DNA of 64,000 bases from Carettochelys insculpta (Eukaryota > Chordata > Testudines > Carettochelyidae), in the NCBI RefSeq assembly GCF_033958435.1, contig NC_134161.1, positions 4,154,001 through 4,218,000 on the forward strand. The letters run 5' to 3'. Position numbers and translations under genes: made by a program. A model generated the notes under the pieces. That model saw nothing but the letters and a program-made list of their open reading frames with translations. It made no database searches and had not been told where the DNA came from. This document shows positions 37,801 to 51,000 of this stretch, piece after piece; the stretch's first letter is position 1; every line of letters starts with the position of its first letter.

Positions 37801-40800
37801 TACTGGCTAGAGGGATGTATCCTGACATCACTAGTTCCCCAGCCCTGGGATTCCCCACAGCCAAGGGCTTTGCTTGGCAGGCAGAACCTGAGGGAGTTCC
37901 AGCAGGGTGAGTCAGTGCCCAGTCCCCAAAGGACTCACTCAAGTGGTAGTTCTCTGATGCCCTGGTGGGGAGGAGGCTGGAACCTCTTCCTGCTCCCATT
38001 GTCTGTGGTTTGGGGAAGGACAGTAGCACGCCCAAGGAAACAGCAGTTAACAGGGGCTGGGGAAGGGGATTGAAATCCCTAGCGTTCTCGCTGATATTCC
38101 TCTTCCAGGGTAGCAAATGCTGCCCCCGCACTGAGCCCAGCTGAAAGTGGTGTGATGGGAAACCCAGCAATGGGCTGAGACTGGGTCTCGACTGGAGTTC
38201 CTCGTCCACTCTGCAGGCATTTGCCCTGGGCTGGGAAGGGCCGGTTCAGTGAGCCGATTGGATTTGTCTGTTGAAGCGTTTGATGTTACATGAAGGCAGC
38301 TCATTCCAGAGGATGTTAATTGCCCATTGCAGTGATCAGGTCTGTAGCACCATCGATCTCCACAGGATCAATGGGCTGATTTAGTGTCTTACTAACTCTT
38401 TCGCTGGACACCTCATCAATAGCCAGCCACTTACCGCCCCTCAGCACATTAACATGGGTCATGCTGTGAGATCCCCTCTGCCCTGGTCGCCAGCTGCCAC
38501 TCATGGCTGAGTTTTCTTGCAGGTGAAGATCTGACCTAAGCTTTGGAGCCCGGCCACCAGCTAGCCCACAAATGGAGATGACACCCAGCTGAGACCAGCT
38601 CCCTGCTGTCTCTCACAGGAAGGGGAAGTGCCTCTGGAGCAGGCTGCTGCCTACAGGCCATGACGGCTGACAATGAACTGTGAGGATGCAGAAGAGACCT
38701 GTGAGGCCTCTGGAAACTGGATTGGGGAGAAGCTGGCCGGTTGAGGTGAGGAAGAAGGTAACGGATGTTAGATGGTAGGATGTTGCACGTGGGGAGGAGG
38801 CTGGGTCACAGTCATGAGGTAATACCAGCTGCCCCGTCTCCCCAGTGTCTGCCTGCACCTTGCATAGCATTCAGGGGGAGGCAGAGCCTCTAAGACTCCA
38901 CGAGCACCATGCTTCCTTCGTAAATCGCGTCCAACGGCTCTGACCCTGCAGCGCTGTCCACGTCAGCCCTTGGTGGGTGTGCTCGGAGCTCCTCTGCGTG
39001 GGGAGGTTTTTACTTCCCGATTTCTGCTTTGCACCCATGGTGAGGGCTGTCAGAGGCCTGTGGGCCCACTCCCATCCCACGTGATCAGCAGACAAGGGCA
39101 CACCCCCTCAGGGCGCAACTTGGAAAGGCCGGCGTCTCGGCATAACCCGTGGGGGCGGAATTTGCATTCACCTCCTCTAGAGATTCCCCAGGAAAATCAT
39201 ATGATATTGGTTCCACTCTTGGCTGGCCCATTGTTCAGTATTGTCACAGGGTCTCGCATCTCTGTCATCTCCCTCCACTCCTCCAAAGAGGTTACAGGGG
39301 AGATCGGCTGACCATAGTGCACAAACCATTCATTGAATACAGCGGACCCAAGAGAGAGTTACAAGGATGTTAATAACGTTTTCCCAGAATATGGCAGCTA
39401 CCGTATGGCAGAGACAGACTCTGAGGTGGGGTTAATGGCCGAGTGTGCAAGCAAGGCAGGGCAAAGACACATGCAAAGCCTGCTGGGCAGCTGGTTCTGA
39501 TGAAACGGCAGGTGAGAAACAGAAAGAGGCCCAGGCTCCCTGGTGCTTTGTTCCGTGCCAAGGGGGTTAGTGAGAGCAACCACTGCGCGTGATGGAGACG
39601 CCATCAGGGCAGCAGCTGAAGTGACTGGGAAGAGGGGAAGGAAAGAACTGAGCTAGATGTGCCAGGAATAACAGGTGCGAGGTGGAGTCGGTGTACAATG
39701 AAGAACATTCGGAAGTGACAATGGGAGGCAGGTGTTGCTGCCTTGCTCTGTTTTCTTTTCCTGGAGTGACCCCCGTCGTGCTTCTGTTCGGTCACCTCTG
39801 GAATTTCTAATCCCCTCCGTTGCACTCCCCATCCCACAAAGCAGCCTCCCCGTTTATCCTTGCACAAGGCAGTTCGGTCGAAATCAGTCAGGGGAGACAC
39901 CACAGAGTGGCCACTGTTTCTGGATCCATGAGAATAGTGTTGTGTGCTCCAGCGTGGTCCAGCACGGCCCCAACAACCTCTGCTTTTCTCTCCTTGATGG
40001 GCAAACAATTTCATATCACTGTCTGTGCTTGCAGGGGAGAGGGGGTTCGAGGGCCAGCGGCATGAAGGACTTCGTGTAAAGCCCCAGGACCCACGCAGCC
40101 GTGGAGGGAGAAGGGGAAAGAGACCCGTGAAATATGCATTGGGACTCTGGGGTTCTGTTGTGCCAAAGCTATTTGGCAACAGTGGGCAACATGCCAGGGC
40201 AGGAATGGTGGAAGTGACTTCACAGTCCTGACACCAGTCCAGGTGGCATTGAACTCCTGGCTCCCCCCACCCCATTACCTTCAGCGTCCGCCTCTGGACA
40301 GAGCCGGGAAGATTTCATGCCCTACCACTGACTCAAGGGGCAAAGAGAGCTGATGGGATACAGTGACCAAGGAACTCAGGGGAGATGGACTGAGTGACAT
40401 TAAAAAGGGCTTCCCTGCTCAGTGCCCTGACAGCGAATCCAAGGGCTTAGTCGTGCTGTGCTCACCCTGAGGCACCCCGGTCATGGACCAGGACACAACT
40501 GTGCAAGGTAGAGCTGAAACACAGCAGGAAAAAAGGGGCCCTGCTCTTTGCCCCGTGCCTAGCCATGTGTGAGCCTGACCTAAGGAGCACGAGAGTCCTC
40601 GGAAAAGTCAGAAAGCATTTGAACTGCGCCTGTATTTTCCCGTCCAGACACGCTAAGATCAGCCCTGGGCTCATGTGGGCTCTGTCCCTGGTGCTGAACT
40701 TTTCTGGCACACGAGGAAGCGTTGAGCGTTGGACTTTCTCTGCTCCCTTGACAGCAGGGTTAGGCCAGCGCTAAGCGCCCTCGCTGGAGGTGTTTTCCGT

Positions 40801-40884
40801 GCCGTGCTTTGCTGTGGTCACCCGGACAATTCATCAACACCCTCGGGCAGCGCCGCAAAGTCACACTCTGTTCTCTTCTGTTAA
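31879..40884. other. Intergenic region between the CR1 and the HTR3A 3' end
   Basis: Nine kilobases, moderately GC-rich, with no coding family recognised on either strand. Frames of 140-220 codons (for example 39,604-40,275 minus) show no recognisable domain and overlap others. A MIR-like remnant lies at about 35,835-35,950. The rest is unassigned unique or old repeat DNA. A downstream neighbour of ZBTB16 such as NNMT (its human neighbour) is not seen here. Confidence 0.65.
35835..35950 (-). repeat. MIR-like SINE fragment, antisense
   Basis: Contains GAGAGGTGACTTGTTCAAGA and ATCACACAGCGGTC, the conserved MIR core in antisense order. Short and diverged. Confidence 0.45.
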
Positions 40885-41734
40885 GTTCATGAAACATCCA
40901 CTTTATTATTGAGTTTTCTGCGAGCTCTCGGCTGAGACCATTGAAATGGGTAACACCAAACCATACACAGTGCGTAGCCTACATGGGAGGGTATTTACAG
41001 AAGAACCATGCCATCAAATTTACTGGCTGGTTCTGGCGGCATGCAGCTATGGAACCTGCACAGAGAGGTACGTGCTGCACAGGAACCTGAAAGAAATGCT
41101 CAAACAAGAAAATCCTGTAACGTAAGAGCCTGAAGGGGTTGGAACAGCACATGCATTGTCGCAGATGGGTGCCTGGGCTGTCCGCCCATAAACAAATGGA
41201 TGGGTGTGAGCCTTCCCCCTTGACCCTCTTTGAGTCTAGACTGGGCACTATGTGACCCTCCACAGCTTCCAGTCAGCTCAGTGGCCAGTAGCCTGAGCCT
41301 GGGAACTGTGCGCCGTCTGGCTCCCAAGATAGATTCCCACCATCTCCTGCTTCAGCTGTGGCTGGATGCACAGGGAGGCCAACTTGTGTGTTGAGATGTT
41401 GCTCTCTGCTTCCCGATGGAAATGAGAGAGGAGTTGGAATGGGACTCGGGGAGGGGGTGTGTGGCGTGCGAATGGGAAGGGAGCTCACAGGAGCCCAGAC
41501 AGGTGGCTAGGTTAAGGTTAGTCTTGGCTCGGATTTAATCACAGGTTGTCCATCCCTCTCTAATCTTGTCCCAGATGTGGTGTTTGGAGCCTACGCTGGT
41601 GCTGCTGAGGAACAGTTATGCCCCCAGGTCTCTGTGCTTTGAATATACAGGGGGGTCCATGAATCTGGGAATGACCCCTTTAAAACATGGCAATGGGGCC
41701 CATTGTTACTCTGGCCTGCGCAGACTGGCATGGC
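40885..41734 (-). other. HTR3A: Probable HTR3A 3' untranslated region
   Basis: About 850 bp of non-coding sequence between the TGA at 41735-41737 and the first AATAAA on the minus strand. No repeat is recognised. The extent is inferred from the signal alone. Confidence 0.55.
40902..40907 (-). promoter_or_regulatory. HTR3A: Candidate HTR3A polyadenylation signal
   Basis: Minus-strand AATAAA, the first canonical hexamer I found after the HTR3A stop codon. It is followed on that strand by sequence ending in AGAAGAGAACAGAGTGTG. Confidence 0.5.
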
Positions 41735-42033
41735 TCATGCGTACTGCCAGACAGACCAGAGAGTGCCCAGCGTGATGCTGTAAGCCAGCACGGCCACCAG
41801 GTACGCCCGGAAGAGCAGCACATCCAGGACGTAGCCCACCTGTAGCCACTCACGGGCGATGTCGCGGAACTCGTCACGCTTCTCCAGGAACTGGCGAATG
41901 GCTGCAATCTCCTGCAGGATGCTGTCCACCACTGGTGAGCTCTCTCCTCGTGCTGGGGATGCCGGCACTGGCCTGGTGCCCGCTACCCTCTCGTACTCAC
42001 GGAGGTTCTCGCAGCCGTAGTGGTTCAGTTTGG
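41735..42033 (-). CDS. HTR3A: HTR3A exon 9: end of intracellular loop, MA helix, M4, stop
   Basis: 299 bp from CCGGCAG|CCAAAC to TGA. It encodes a loop segment KLNHYGCENLREYERVAG, the MA helix ILQEIAAIRQFLEKRDEF then RDIAREWLQVGYVLD, and M4 LVAVLAYSITLGTLWSVW ending QYA. Two of the three MA arginines that limit conductance in human 5-HT3A are kept and the third is Gln (codon 41842-41844). Confidence 0.97.
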
Positions 42034-45000
42034 CTGCCGGAATGAGAGAGAGGAGGTGGGTGATCAGAGGGCCGGCGCTGCCCTGTGGAGCTTGCCTGTG
42101 CTGGGCATTACATCTCTCCAGTGATGGGGTTCTGAGCCCCCCTTCCCAGTGTCTGGCCCAGAGCTCAGCCTTACAGCAAACTGATGCCGGGAATACACAG
42201 GGGAGCTAAGCCCAGTGTGTCTGAACACTGCTGCTCCCTTTCTGTGAGAGCTGGCCAAGGGAACTGTGCGCCAAAGAGGAAAAACGGTCATGCTCTGACA
42301 TTCCCACCCCAGAGCCAGCAGAGAGCTCGGCCTGTCCATTAGAGTCACTGTCCCCAGGCGGCTCCTGCTTCATCAGTCTTTCATGGGCCACATGGACTTC
42401 CTGGGCAGAGCTGTTCCCTGGGCTCCTGCACAGAGCAGTGGTGTGCCCCCTTTTATGTTTGGGGCTCACGCTCAGAGAGGATTGGGGTTCAGCGCTGACC
42501 CCATTATGCAGGCTCCAGCATTGTGCTGCCCCATGCCATGGTCTAACTTCTCCAGGAGTTCCTTCTAAGCCTGAGCTGCTTGTTCTCCCATTTGTGGGGA
42601 CAGTACAATGCAGCCAGGATGCCAGCTACCTGCGACCATGACCCCCTTTTCTACTGTGCCCAGCTCATACCTGTGCTGTCGTTGTTCTCCAGATGCCGGC
42701 TGATCTCTGAGCTCTGTGTCCGGCTAGGGTAGAATTTCTCCCTGTCACGAATGCAGAGCAGGACAGTGGCTCGTTCCAGGACCAGGCGCTTGACCCACTC
42801 GGGGACGTGAGGCTGCAGGTCCTGCTTGTGCACCAGGCGCACGATCAGGATGGTCTCGGTCAGGCTGATGACCAGCAAGGCCATGCACACGACAAAATAG
42901 ATGCCTGCCAGGGGAAGGCAGCAAGGATCCATGTTCAGCAAGGTCAGTCTCTCAGCCAGAGCTGGGCACAGGCCAGGCAGGGCCTGGGTGAGCTCTCAGT
43001 GCCCACCTCTTTCAATGAAACTGTCTTCCTCACCTATGGTATCCTTGCTGCTCCAGCCCGACTAGGACCCCTGGCAGCTCAATGTATCACTACAATTCTG
43101 GCCCAAGCTGCATCCTAGCTGTTCCCCGCTTGAGTCCCGCCTCCCCGCCCACCACCCTGCAGCTCTGAGAATGTCCCTCAATCCTGAGACCCCACCTTTG
43201 CTGTGCCAGTCCTCAGGTGCATGCAGATGCCCTGTATCTCTGACCCTCAGCAGGCAGCCTCAGCCTCCCTAGCCCCTCACAGATGTGCTAGTACATCTCC
43301 ATCCTAATCCACAGCCCCCATCTCTGCTCCTCTCCAGCCCACCCACCACAGCTCTGCTCATGGTCCTTGCATCCAACCCACAGCCCTCGCTTCTGCCCAG
43401 TGCACTGTCCTTGCCACTTCTCTGGCAGAACTGTTCGTCTGCTCCTGACTCTCTGTGCCCAGCACTTCTCAGCTCTGGACTCTGAGCGGGAGACAGGTGC
43501 TAGCTTGCAGCCAGGGATGTGTGTGCATCAAGGTAACCATGGTGACAAACCTCTGCCACAGCACTGGCCAGCACCCCGGCAGCACAACTGGCCTTCTCAT
43601 ACCTATCAGCGGGGTCCCAATGGCGGTGGCCGGCAGTGTGTCCGACACAATGATCAGGAAAACGGAGTAGCCCAGCAGTAGGGTGATCTTGAAGGAGACC
43701 CTCTCCCCACTGTCAGGGGGCAGGTAGAACCCCACGATGTCCATGACCATCAGGAAGATGCTGGGGAGCAGCAGGCTGACGGCATAGAAGAGAGGGCGTC
43801 TCCGGATAACCACCTGCCAGCACAAGAGGGGAGAAGGGTAGAGGGCCCCACCTGGAAATATAGATGTGTGGCTGCGTGGCTCCCTGTGTCCATCTCTGGG
43901 GCCTGTTACGGCCGTGCAGCCCTGTCAGATAAGACACGCCAAGAGCTTTTTGGTGCCGGAGGCCTGGCTGAGTGCTCCTCAGGCACACATGGCATCGGCT
44001 TTCATGTGGTCCTCTCTACAGCTGCCTTCCTGGGGGCTGCAGGGAGTATAAGCCACTTCTTCTAATGCATGAGCCCTGGTCTGGCTTTGAACTGGCAGCA
44101 ACAGCTTGGCAGGGTGCCTGTGAAGCTGGGGCCTGCTATTGCCTGGCTGACCCCATTCCAAACGATGGGCCTAGGCCCAGGGGCGTCGGGCAGACTGTGA
44201 GAACAAGTAGTCTCAGAGGGGTAGCTGTGGTACTCTGGGCATCCAGGGTAGCTGGCCTGCATTTCCCCCTCATCTGCATGGCTCCTCCTGGCACCTCCAG
44301 CCCCAGCACACCCTTTGGGCTCCTCATTAATAGTCTCCCATGGCCTGATAAAGAGGCCATCAAGCCACACACCTGCAGTGGCTTGAAGCCTCACTCTGAT
44401 GGCTCTGGAGATTTTTTGTGCTTTATAGTCTCATTCTAGCCGAGAAGCAGAAGAAACTTCCCTGCCCTGGAAGGGGGCCCTGCTATGGAACCATAACCTG
44501 CTTAGGAGAAATGGCCACTCAGATGGGTCAGACAAACAGCACCTGGGCTTACTCCGCGTGTATCGTCTGGGTGTTAGATGAACTCCGGTTCAAACCAGGA
44601 TGCGGGAGGGTCGCTGTGTGGTTTGTCGGCAGCGGCAGCGGCTGGCCACCAGGAAGGAGCCAGGCGGAGAGACCTTTGCTCCCCCGCTAAAGCAGGTGAG
44701 AGCTGCACTGAGAGGACCGAGGCTGGGTGCTGCTCCCTCCCTTTCCAGCGCTCACCTTGAGCCCTGCTGCCTTGCAGGAGCGATGTGCTGCATCTCGGGT
44801 TGCAATACCCCTGCTATCCCCACCAGGCAGCTCAGCACAGGGGGAGGGGTTCCCTTAGCAATCCCTCTGCATGCTCTAGAGGCAGGAGACCCGTTGCACA
44901 AGGAACGAGAAAACAGCAATGTTTGTCTTCTGCAGCTCGGCTGTCCCCACCCAAGCCCAGCCAAGGGAGAGACCTTACATAGAACTTCATCTCGGCGTAG

Positions 45001-48000
45001 CTGTCGCTGGCCTCCACGCTGAACTCCCGGAACTGGCTGAGCACATAAAGGAGCTCCCACTCCCCCTGGTTCATGAAGATGCTCTTGTCAAATTTCACCA
45101 GCTCGGGCTGTCGCCACAGGGAGATGTTGATGTCTCGGACTGCGGGATGGGAGAGAGGTGGGCGTCACCTGGTGGCAGTGGGGGACCATCCTCCCTCTAA
45201 ACTAATGCCACACTCCAGGCCCGCAGCCGCTGGAAGCTTCATGCTCCTCTCTTCCAGGCCAAATGCCTCTTCTCTCCTTGTGCTCCAGGACGGACCAGCT
45301 TGCAGGTGTTCCCTAGTTACTAGGGCCATCTAGCGGGAAGAGGCAGCTCCTGCGCTAAGCCAGCATGTTCCCAGGGACTCACTGCTCCAGGCCAACCTCA
45401 AGCCCTCTAGCTCTTACCCCACCCTGTCCCTCCTTGGGTTGACAGGGGCCCAGTCAACCGCACCAGCAGCTACCCCAGACTGCCTCTGCCAGTGAGCCCT
45501 GTTGGTCACGTGGCCTTTTTGGCTGCCTTTTGCAACAGCCAGGGGAACAGAACTGAGACCCACCAAGTGGCTGCAAGCTATGGAGCCCCAGACAAGATTA
45601 TATTTGCTGGCCCGAGCCTTCCCTTCCCTGGGCCCCCTGAAGGCAAGGTGCGGTGGGGAAGGAAGCAGTGCCTGCCACGTACTGTTGTGCAGCCAGCTGG
45701 TGAAGGTGAGAGAGCAGTTCTGCACGTCGAAGGGGAAGTTGTAGATGTCCAGGCTGCAGGCAGTCACCACCTGGATGGGCTTGAGGTTCTGGACCTCCCC
45801 GTGGTAACGGACGTAGACATACGGGATGTCCGGGGACTTGCCCACATCCACACTGAAGGACACAAAGAACAGGAACATCCCAACGAAAAAGAAGAAGTGA
45901 AGCATCTTTTCTCTGCCTTGGTGAAATACTAGCTCCTGACAGGCCATTGGGCAGTCCCAAGTTTAGGCTGTACAGCAGCCTGAGTCTACACCGATGTCTC
46001 TCTTGCGAGCCTGTTGCTGCCAGCTGACTCCTGCCCAGGAGCCGAGCAGCCCATCTATCCCTTCGCCAGAGGGGTTTGACGCCCCTGCTCTGTGGACCCA
46101 TCTCTTCTTTCCCACATAAACCCTTCCCACAATCAGTCAGTTCACCAGCATCGCCCCCGTTCAGCCAATCCACGGCCCCAATGACTCTCTCAATGGAGGA
46201 CTTGTCTATTCAGGTGGCTAGCTCTTCAGGGCAGGGCTTTCTGATACTGTCTGTCGGTACTGCGCCCAGCCCTACAGGGCCTGTCTCAGCTGGGGATCCA
46301 GGCGCTGCTATAATACCGTCATAATTGTAGGAACTACCACAGACCACAGCAGACTCCTGCACGTCCAAAAGACAGACATGTTCTGCCACAGTTGCCTGTT
46401 GTGTCAAGGCTGTCGGACGTGCATGGGGTTACCGGTTTTGTGTCTGTCGTATGGTTATAAAAAGAGGGGAGGAAACGGTGCAGAATACCCTAGGAAGGCT
46501 GTGTCCTGGATTCTCTCACCTGTCTGGGGTTGGAAAAGCCTCAGGGGCTGATGAGCTGGTATTTGATTAGTCCTGGTTTTGAGCACTGCCTCTGGAAACA
46601 AAGGTACCCTTGTAGGAAAGGAGGGAAATTACTTTATCTGAGGCTTTGATATTTATTTGCATCCCTGGCTGGTGAGTTTGCACACAGGCCTATACATTTG
46701 CATTTCATTAGCATTACGGTGGACTCTGGATGGCCTACTCCCTCTGACCGGTGCAGGGAACAGCTCACTGAAATTCTCCCACCGCACAGAGCAAAGCTGT
46801 AAAGTTTTTTTAGAGTGACAAGTGCCTGAGATCACGAAAGCTCTACAAATCCTAGCAGAATAGAGATGGGTACCAACAATAGATTTCTTCCCGAGGAAGG
46901 GTTGGCAGTTCCGCAGCTGCCCATGCATTGTGTTTCCTGTACAAAGCCTTCCTCTGAATATCTGAATTCCACCCCAAATGCAGCAAGGGTAATTATGAAC
47001 ATTTATAGTTAGCCAGCATTGGAAATGTCCCAACTCTGAGCTATTCCCATCTGCAGCGCACGGTACGCGGGGCTGTTGCCAGCTCTGTGCAAACTAGCAG
47101 CAGCACTGGGAATACAAAGTGGGATGTGAACTTGCAAGGAAGAAGGGAGAGAGTTAAATCTCCAGGTTTCTTCTGGAATCTCGTAGGCTGGAGTCCGAGT
47201 ACTTGGCTGCACTTACAACTCATTGATGAGGATGTCTGGTACCCAGATGCTCTCAGTGGGGAGGGACATCTGTGTGATGTTATCAAAGTCCTCTGGGTTC
47301 CACCTGAGAAACTCATCAATCCAGTGCTGCAGAAGTGAGATAAGAGGGGACTTAGGCAAGAGGATACGTTTCAGGCCAGTGGCCCACAGACCAGCTCCCC
47401 ACCTCTGGCAGGAGTCTGAGGTACAAAGCAAGGCCCTGTCTTTTCAATTACTGGACTTGCCCAACTGTACAAAGCTTAAAATATTCACCCACTCCCATAG
47501 CTCTGTGACCCATATGCTGCTTGTTATCCTGCACTAAGTGAGTCCATTGTCTTTCCTGCGCATGCTCTCTGAACCACCCTTCCCTCTGCTTTCCAGAAGG
47601 TGCTGGGTTTGACTTGTCAGCGGCACGCTGCATATGGGATGTCTCCTTGATTTTCGAGCAAAATTGTGCATTGTTTTAATCTTCCGGAGGTTCTCTGGAT
47701 AGATCAGCTTCTCAGCTATTCGTTTGGCTAATGTGGAGATGAATTAGGTTAGCTCAGAGCTAGGAAGAGTCCAGAGGGACCTTTCAACCAAGCAGATATG
47801 TAGCCCAAGAGAAAAGAGTCAGGTGCTCGAGGAGCTCTGGGTGAGAGGACGGTGAGAACTCAAATGTGGATGCCAAGGAAATTCTGCACTGATTTCAGTG
47901 TCCCACGCTCTCCTCTGATCCTGAAGCTTGGGGGGAGGGAGTAAACTCCCACCTCCTCGTAAGGCAAACGGAAGTTGGGATACAAGTCGGTCACTGGACA

Positions 48001-51000
48001 GACTGTCATAGTCAATGAGCTGCCGACATGCCTGAGTTGCCTTCAGTGAAGCAGGCAATATGTCGTCTTTGGCATTGACAATCTCCAGCCAGAATGCCCC
48101 CCCTCAGCCAGCACCTTCCAAGAACCTGGCTCCCCGAGAAATGTTCCCCCAAACTGAATTCATTCACGGGCAGAATAAATTTTATTATGTGCACCGAGGC
48201 GTGTGCAGCTGTGCACCACCAAGAGAAACACAGGCTGCCAGCTGTGGATGCTCTGCAAAGCAGTTGGGCAGCACCTGAATCTCTCCTGCAAGGCCACCCA
48301 AGAGCTCAGCTTACTGGGAACCCTCAGCATGGGCTGCTGCACAAAGCGTACATAACATCTGTCTGAGACATTGCCATGTTACTGCAGATGCTGCAGCTGC
48401 AGAATTAAAAGCCATTAACAGTGGAAAGGACCTGGGCAAGTCTCATCACTGGTGAATGGAAGAGAGCCTTTGATTCAAGGAGCCAGGAAGCTGGCAGGCT
48501 TCCAGCCACTCACCTGTCTGTACCAGATGTAGGTTGTCAGCACCTGATTTTTTTCATCCTGTTGGAAATAGAAAGCAAAGGTGAAATTGGCAAAGGGCAT
48601 TTCGCGGCTCTGGGGTAGCTGACACTGACGTTAGCTGTTGCTCATGCAGAGGGTACAGCGAGATCAGGAATGACTTGGATATGAATGGTCATCAAGGTTC
48701 TAGATGTCGAAGGGGAGCAAGTGGCAAGAAGACAAGAGAAGGAGAGGAGATGGCAAAGTAACAAGGAAAGGAGCCTCTGATTGCAGATCCTTTGGGGTCA
48801 CTGACGGACCTTCTAACATTCTTCACCTTTGCTCACCAGAGGGCCTAATGGGCCTTTCGCTGCTCTGTCAGCAGAGGGCCTGTCACATCGTCACTGATCC
48901 AGCAAGCTTTAAAGCCAGCTTCTTTTGGTTAGACATAGAGGTGCAGGTGGTGCAGCTCTAGCATTTTACGTGGGCACCCTGCTGTGGTTGGCTTCATGGA
49001 GCAACTCAGTCTAGTCCTGCCTTGCTGGGATGGTGCACTGAACATCACTTAAATATACCCAGGCCAGGTTTTCAGACCATCTCAGCAGATGGGTGCTGAG
49101 CACTTGGGAAATTTCACCCTCAGGAGGTGCCTCTGTGGTTTCTGAGCACTTGAAGACAGGGCTCTGGGTGACTGGCTCCAGTTTATCTAAGTCCAGCTCC
49201 TAATTAGGCTGTCTCTCTCGCTTCACCCTGAATGTGGGGAATCTTTGTGACGTATGCACAGTCCCTAGGCTAAGTGACACCTCCCCCCGACTCCTCAGCC
49301 CCAGAGATGCTAGGCCTGCTGGGCTCAGTGGCAAAGCAGAGGACTCACCACGCTGAGAATGGCATATACCATGACATCAATGGCTACGTTGGTTGTCCTC
49401 CTCCAGTCCTGAACTGGCCGGACACCCTTTTTGTAGTGAGTCAGGAGGTAGTCGGAGAGCTGGAGCAGGGCTGGCTTGGTCGAGTTCGAAGTCCTGTTGT
49501 TCCCTTTCCGAGCAGCTAAGGGGAAGAAGAGTCACAGTTCCCTGGACGCATTTCTGGGTGTGAACGCACTCGGTGCACCCCCTTCCCCCTCGCTGCTCTC
49601 TCCATGCTACTGCAGTCTCTACAGAGCGACTTGGCTCAGGGCAGGTAGACTCCTGGGTGAAGGAGCATCCAGCCAAGACCAGCTCTGTGCAGCTCCTGCT
49701 GGGTTGTCACAGGCAGTGGGTGACTCCCACCTAGGACTGGCTCGGGGTGACTCCCATCAACTGGAGAGCCATGGAGAACTGGTTCCAGGGCACTTGGGGT
49801 GGGCTTCAGGCTCTTGCAATGCAGCCTGGCTGCAGGATGGGGACCTCTGCTAATCTGAACCAGTATAGATAACAGCCACACCGCCCCACTTGCTGTTCCA
49901 GGTACTGCAGGCCCATGTCTCTGCCTCTCAGGTAATCTCTGGACACCCAGAAAGTGTCCTGACAGTTGTCACAAAGACCCAAGTACCACTTGGCAGTACC
50001 CTGCACCAACTGGGAGGGCTTTGAGCTTTCTTCTATTGCAAGAGAGAGACTGCTGTACGTATTGCTGGTGTAACCCAGTGACTTGCCTTGAAGGCTGCTG
50101 GGGCTCAGACAATCCTGATTAGAGGATCAACCCCACCTGAGAGGAATGAGGTGCTTCCAGTACCAAAAGAACAGGAAGCTGCAGTGAAGGGGAAGCTAGG
50201 GGTGCATACCACTGGGTGTGAGAAAGTTCCCGCCGGACTCTGCGTCAGCAGGAGAAATGCTCAGAAACGGGAGAGATTGAAAGAGCTCTCCAGGCAGCAA
50301 GGCCTGGGATAGACCCTGTCCAAGCAAGGAAGGGACTGTGGTAGCTCAACTGGAAAGGGCAGTTGGGAAGGACAAACTCCAGGCAGGAGAAAGAAAAGAA
50401 CATAGGGAGATGGGATGTGTCCTGGTGAAACTGATATGAAGATGGAGTTTGTGTTCTGCCAGAGGCTCTGAGGTGGTTTGGATCAGGAGAGAGACACTGA
50501 ACTGGGGATGGAGAACCCCATGGTGTATTCAGAAGACAAACTAAACTCTTGTCAGGCTTGTCTGAACCACCTGTAGGCTGTGAATTCCTCCAGGGCTCTG
50601 AGGAGGGGAAACAGAGGTAGGGGGTTTTCAGAACCTCTGGCCACAAAGGAGCTCTGTGGTGTTACCAAGGGAAACAGGATTTACAGCATAACTGACTAAG
50701 ATTAATATACATCTTCTTTCCAACAGGGTACCTGCCTAACTCAGGGCACAGCAAGCTCCAAGTCCTCCTTCGTTGGTCTCTCTAGGAGCCGGGTGCAAGG
50801 TAACATGTGACGGGCCTTTGGCTCCCAGGCCTGGCGTCTGAGGATGGATGAGAATCAGTGGGCAGAGGTGAGGCTGTTCCCACCCCCAAGGGAAAATTAA
50901 CAATTTCCCTGAGTATTTTAAAACACATTTTCCCCTGAGTAGGGGAAGAAGCTGAAAGGGAAACCAAGATGTTTAATTCATTTTCTGCTTGAATTGATTT

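Larger units (their letters stand above)
42034..49348 (-). other. HTR3A: HTR3A introns 2-8
   Basis: The introns are 49348-48559, 48513-47327, 47216-45853, 45682-45140, 44978-43814, 43602-42905 and 42670-42034 (all GT-AG). All are short (0.5-1.4 kb). I recognise no intact mobile element or nested gene in them; several overlapping minus- and plus-strand frames are chance openings in GC-rich sequence. Confidence 0.85.

Noticed and set aside
39604..40275. 223-codon open frame on the minus strand, the second longest in the window
   Set aside because: No family motif, irregular composition and no splice or homology support. Chance openness in GC-rich DNA is more likely.
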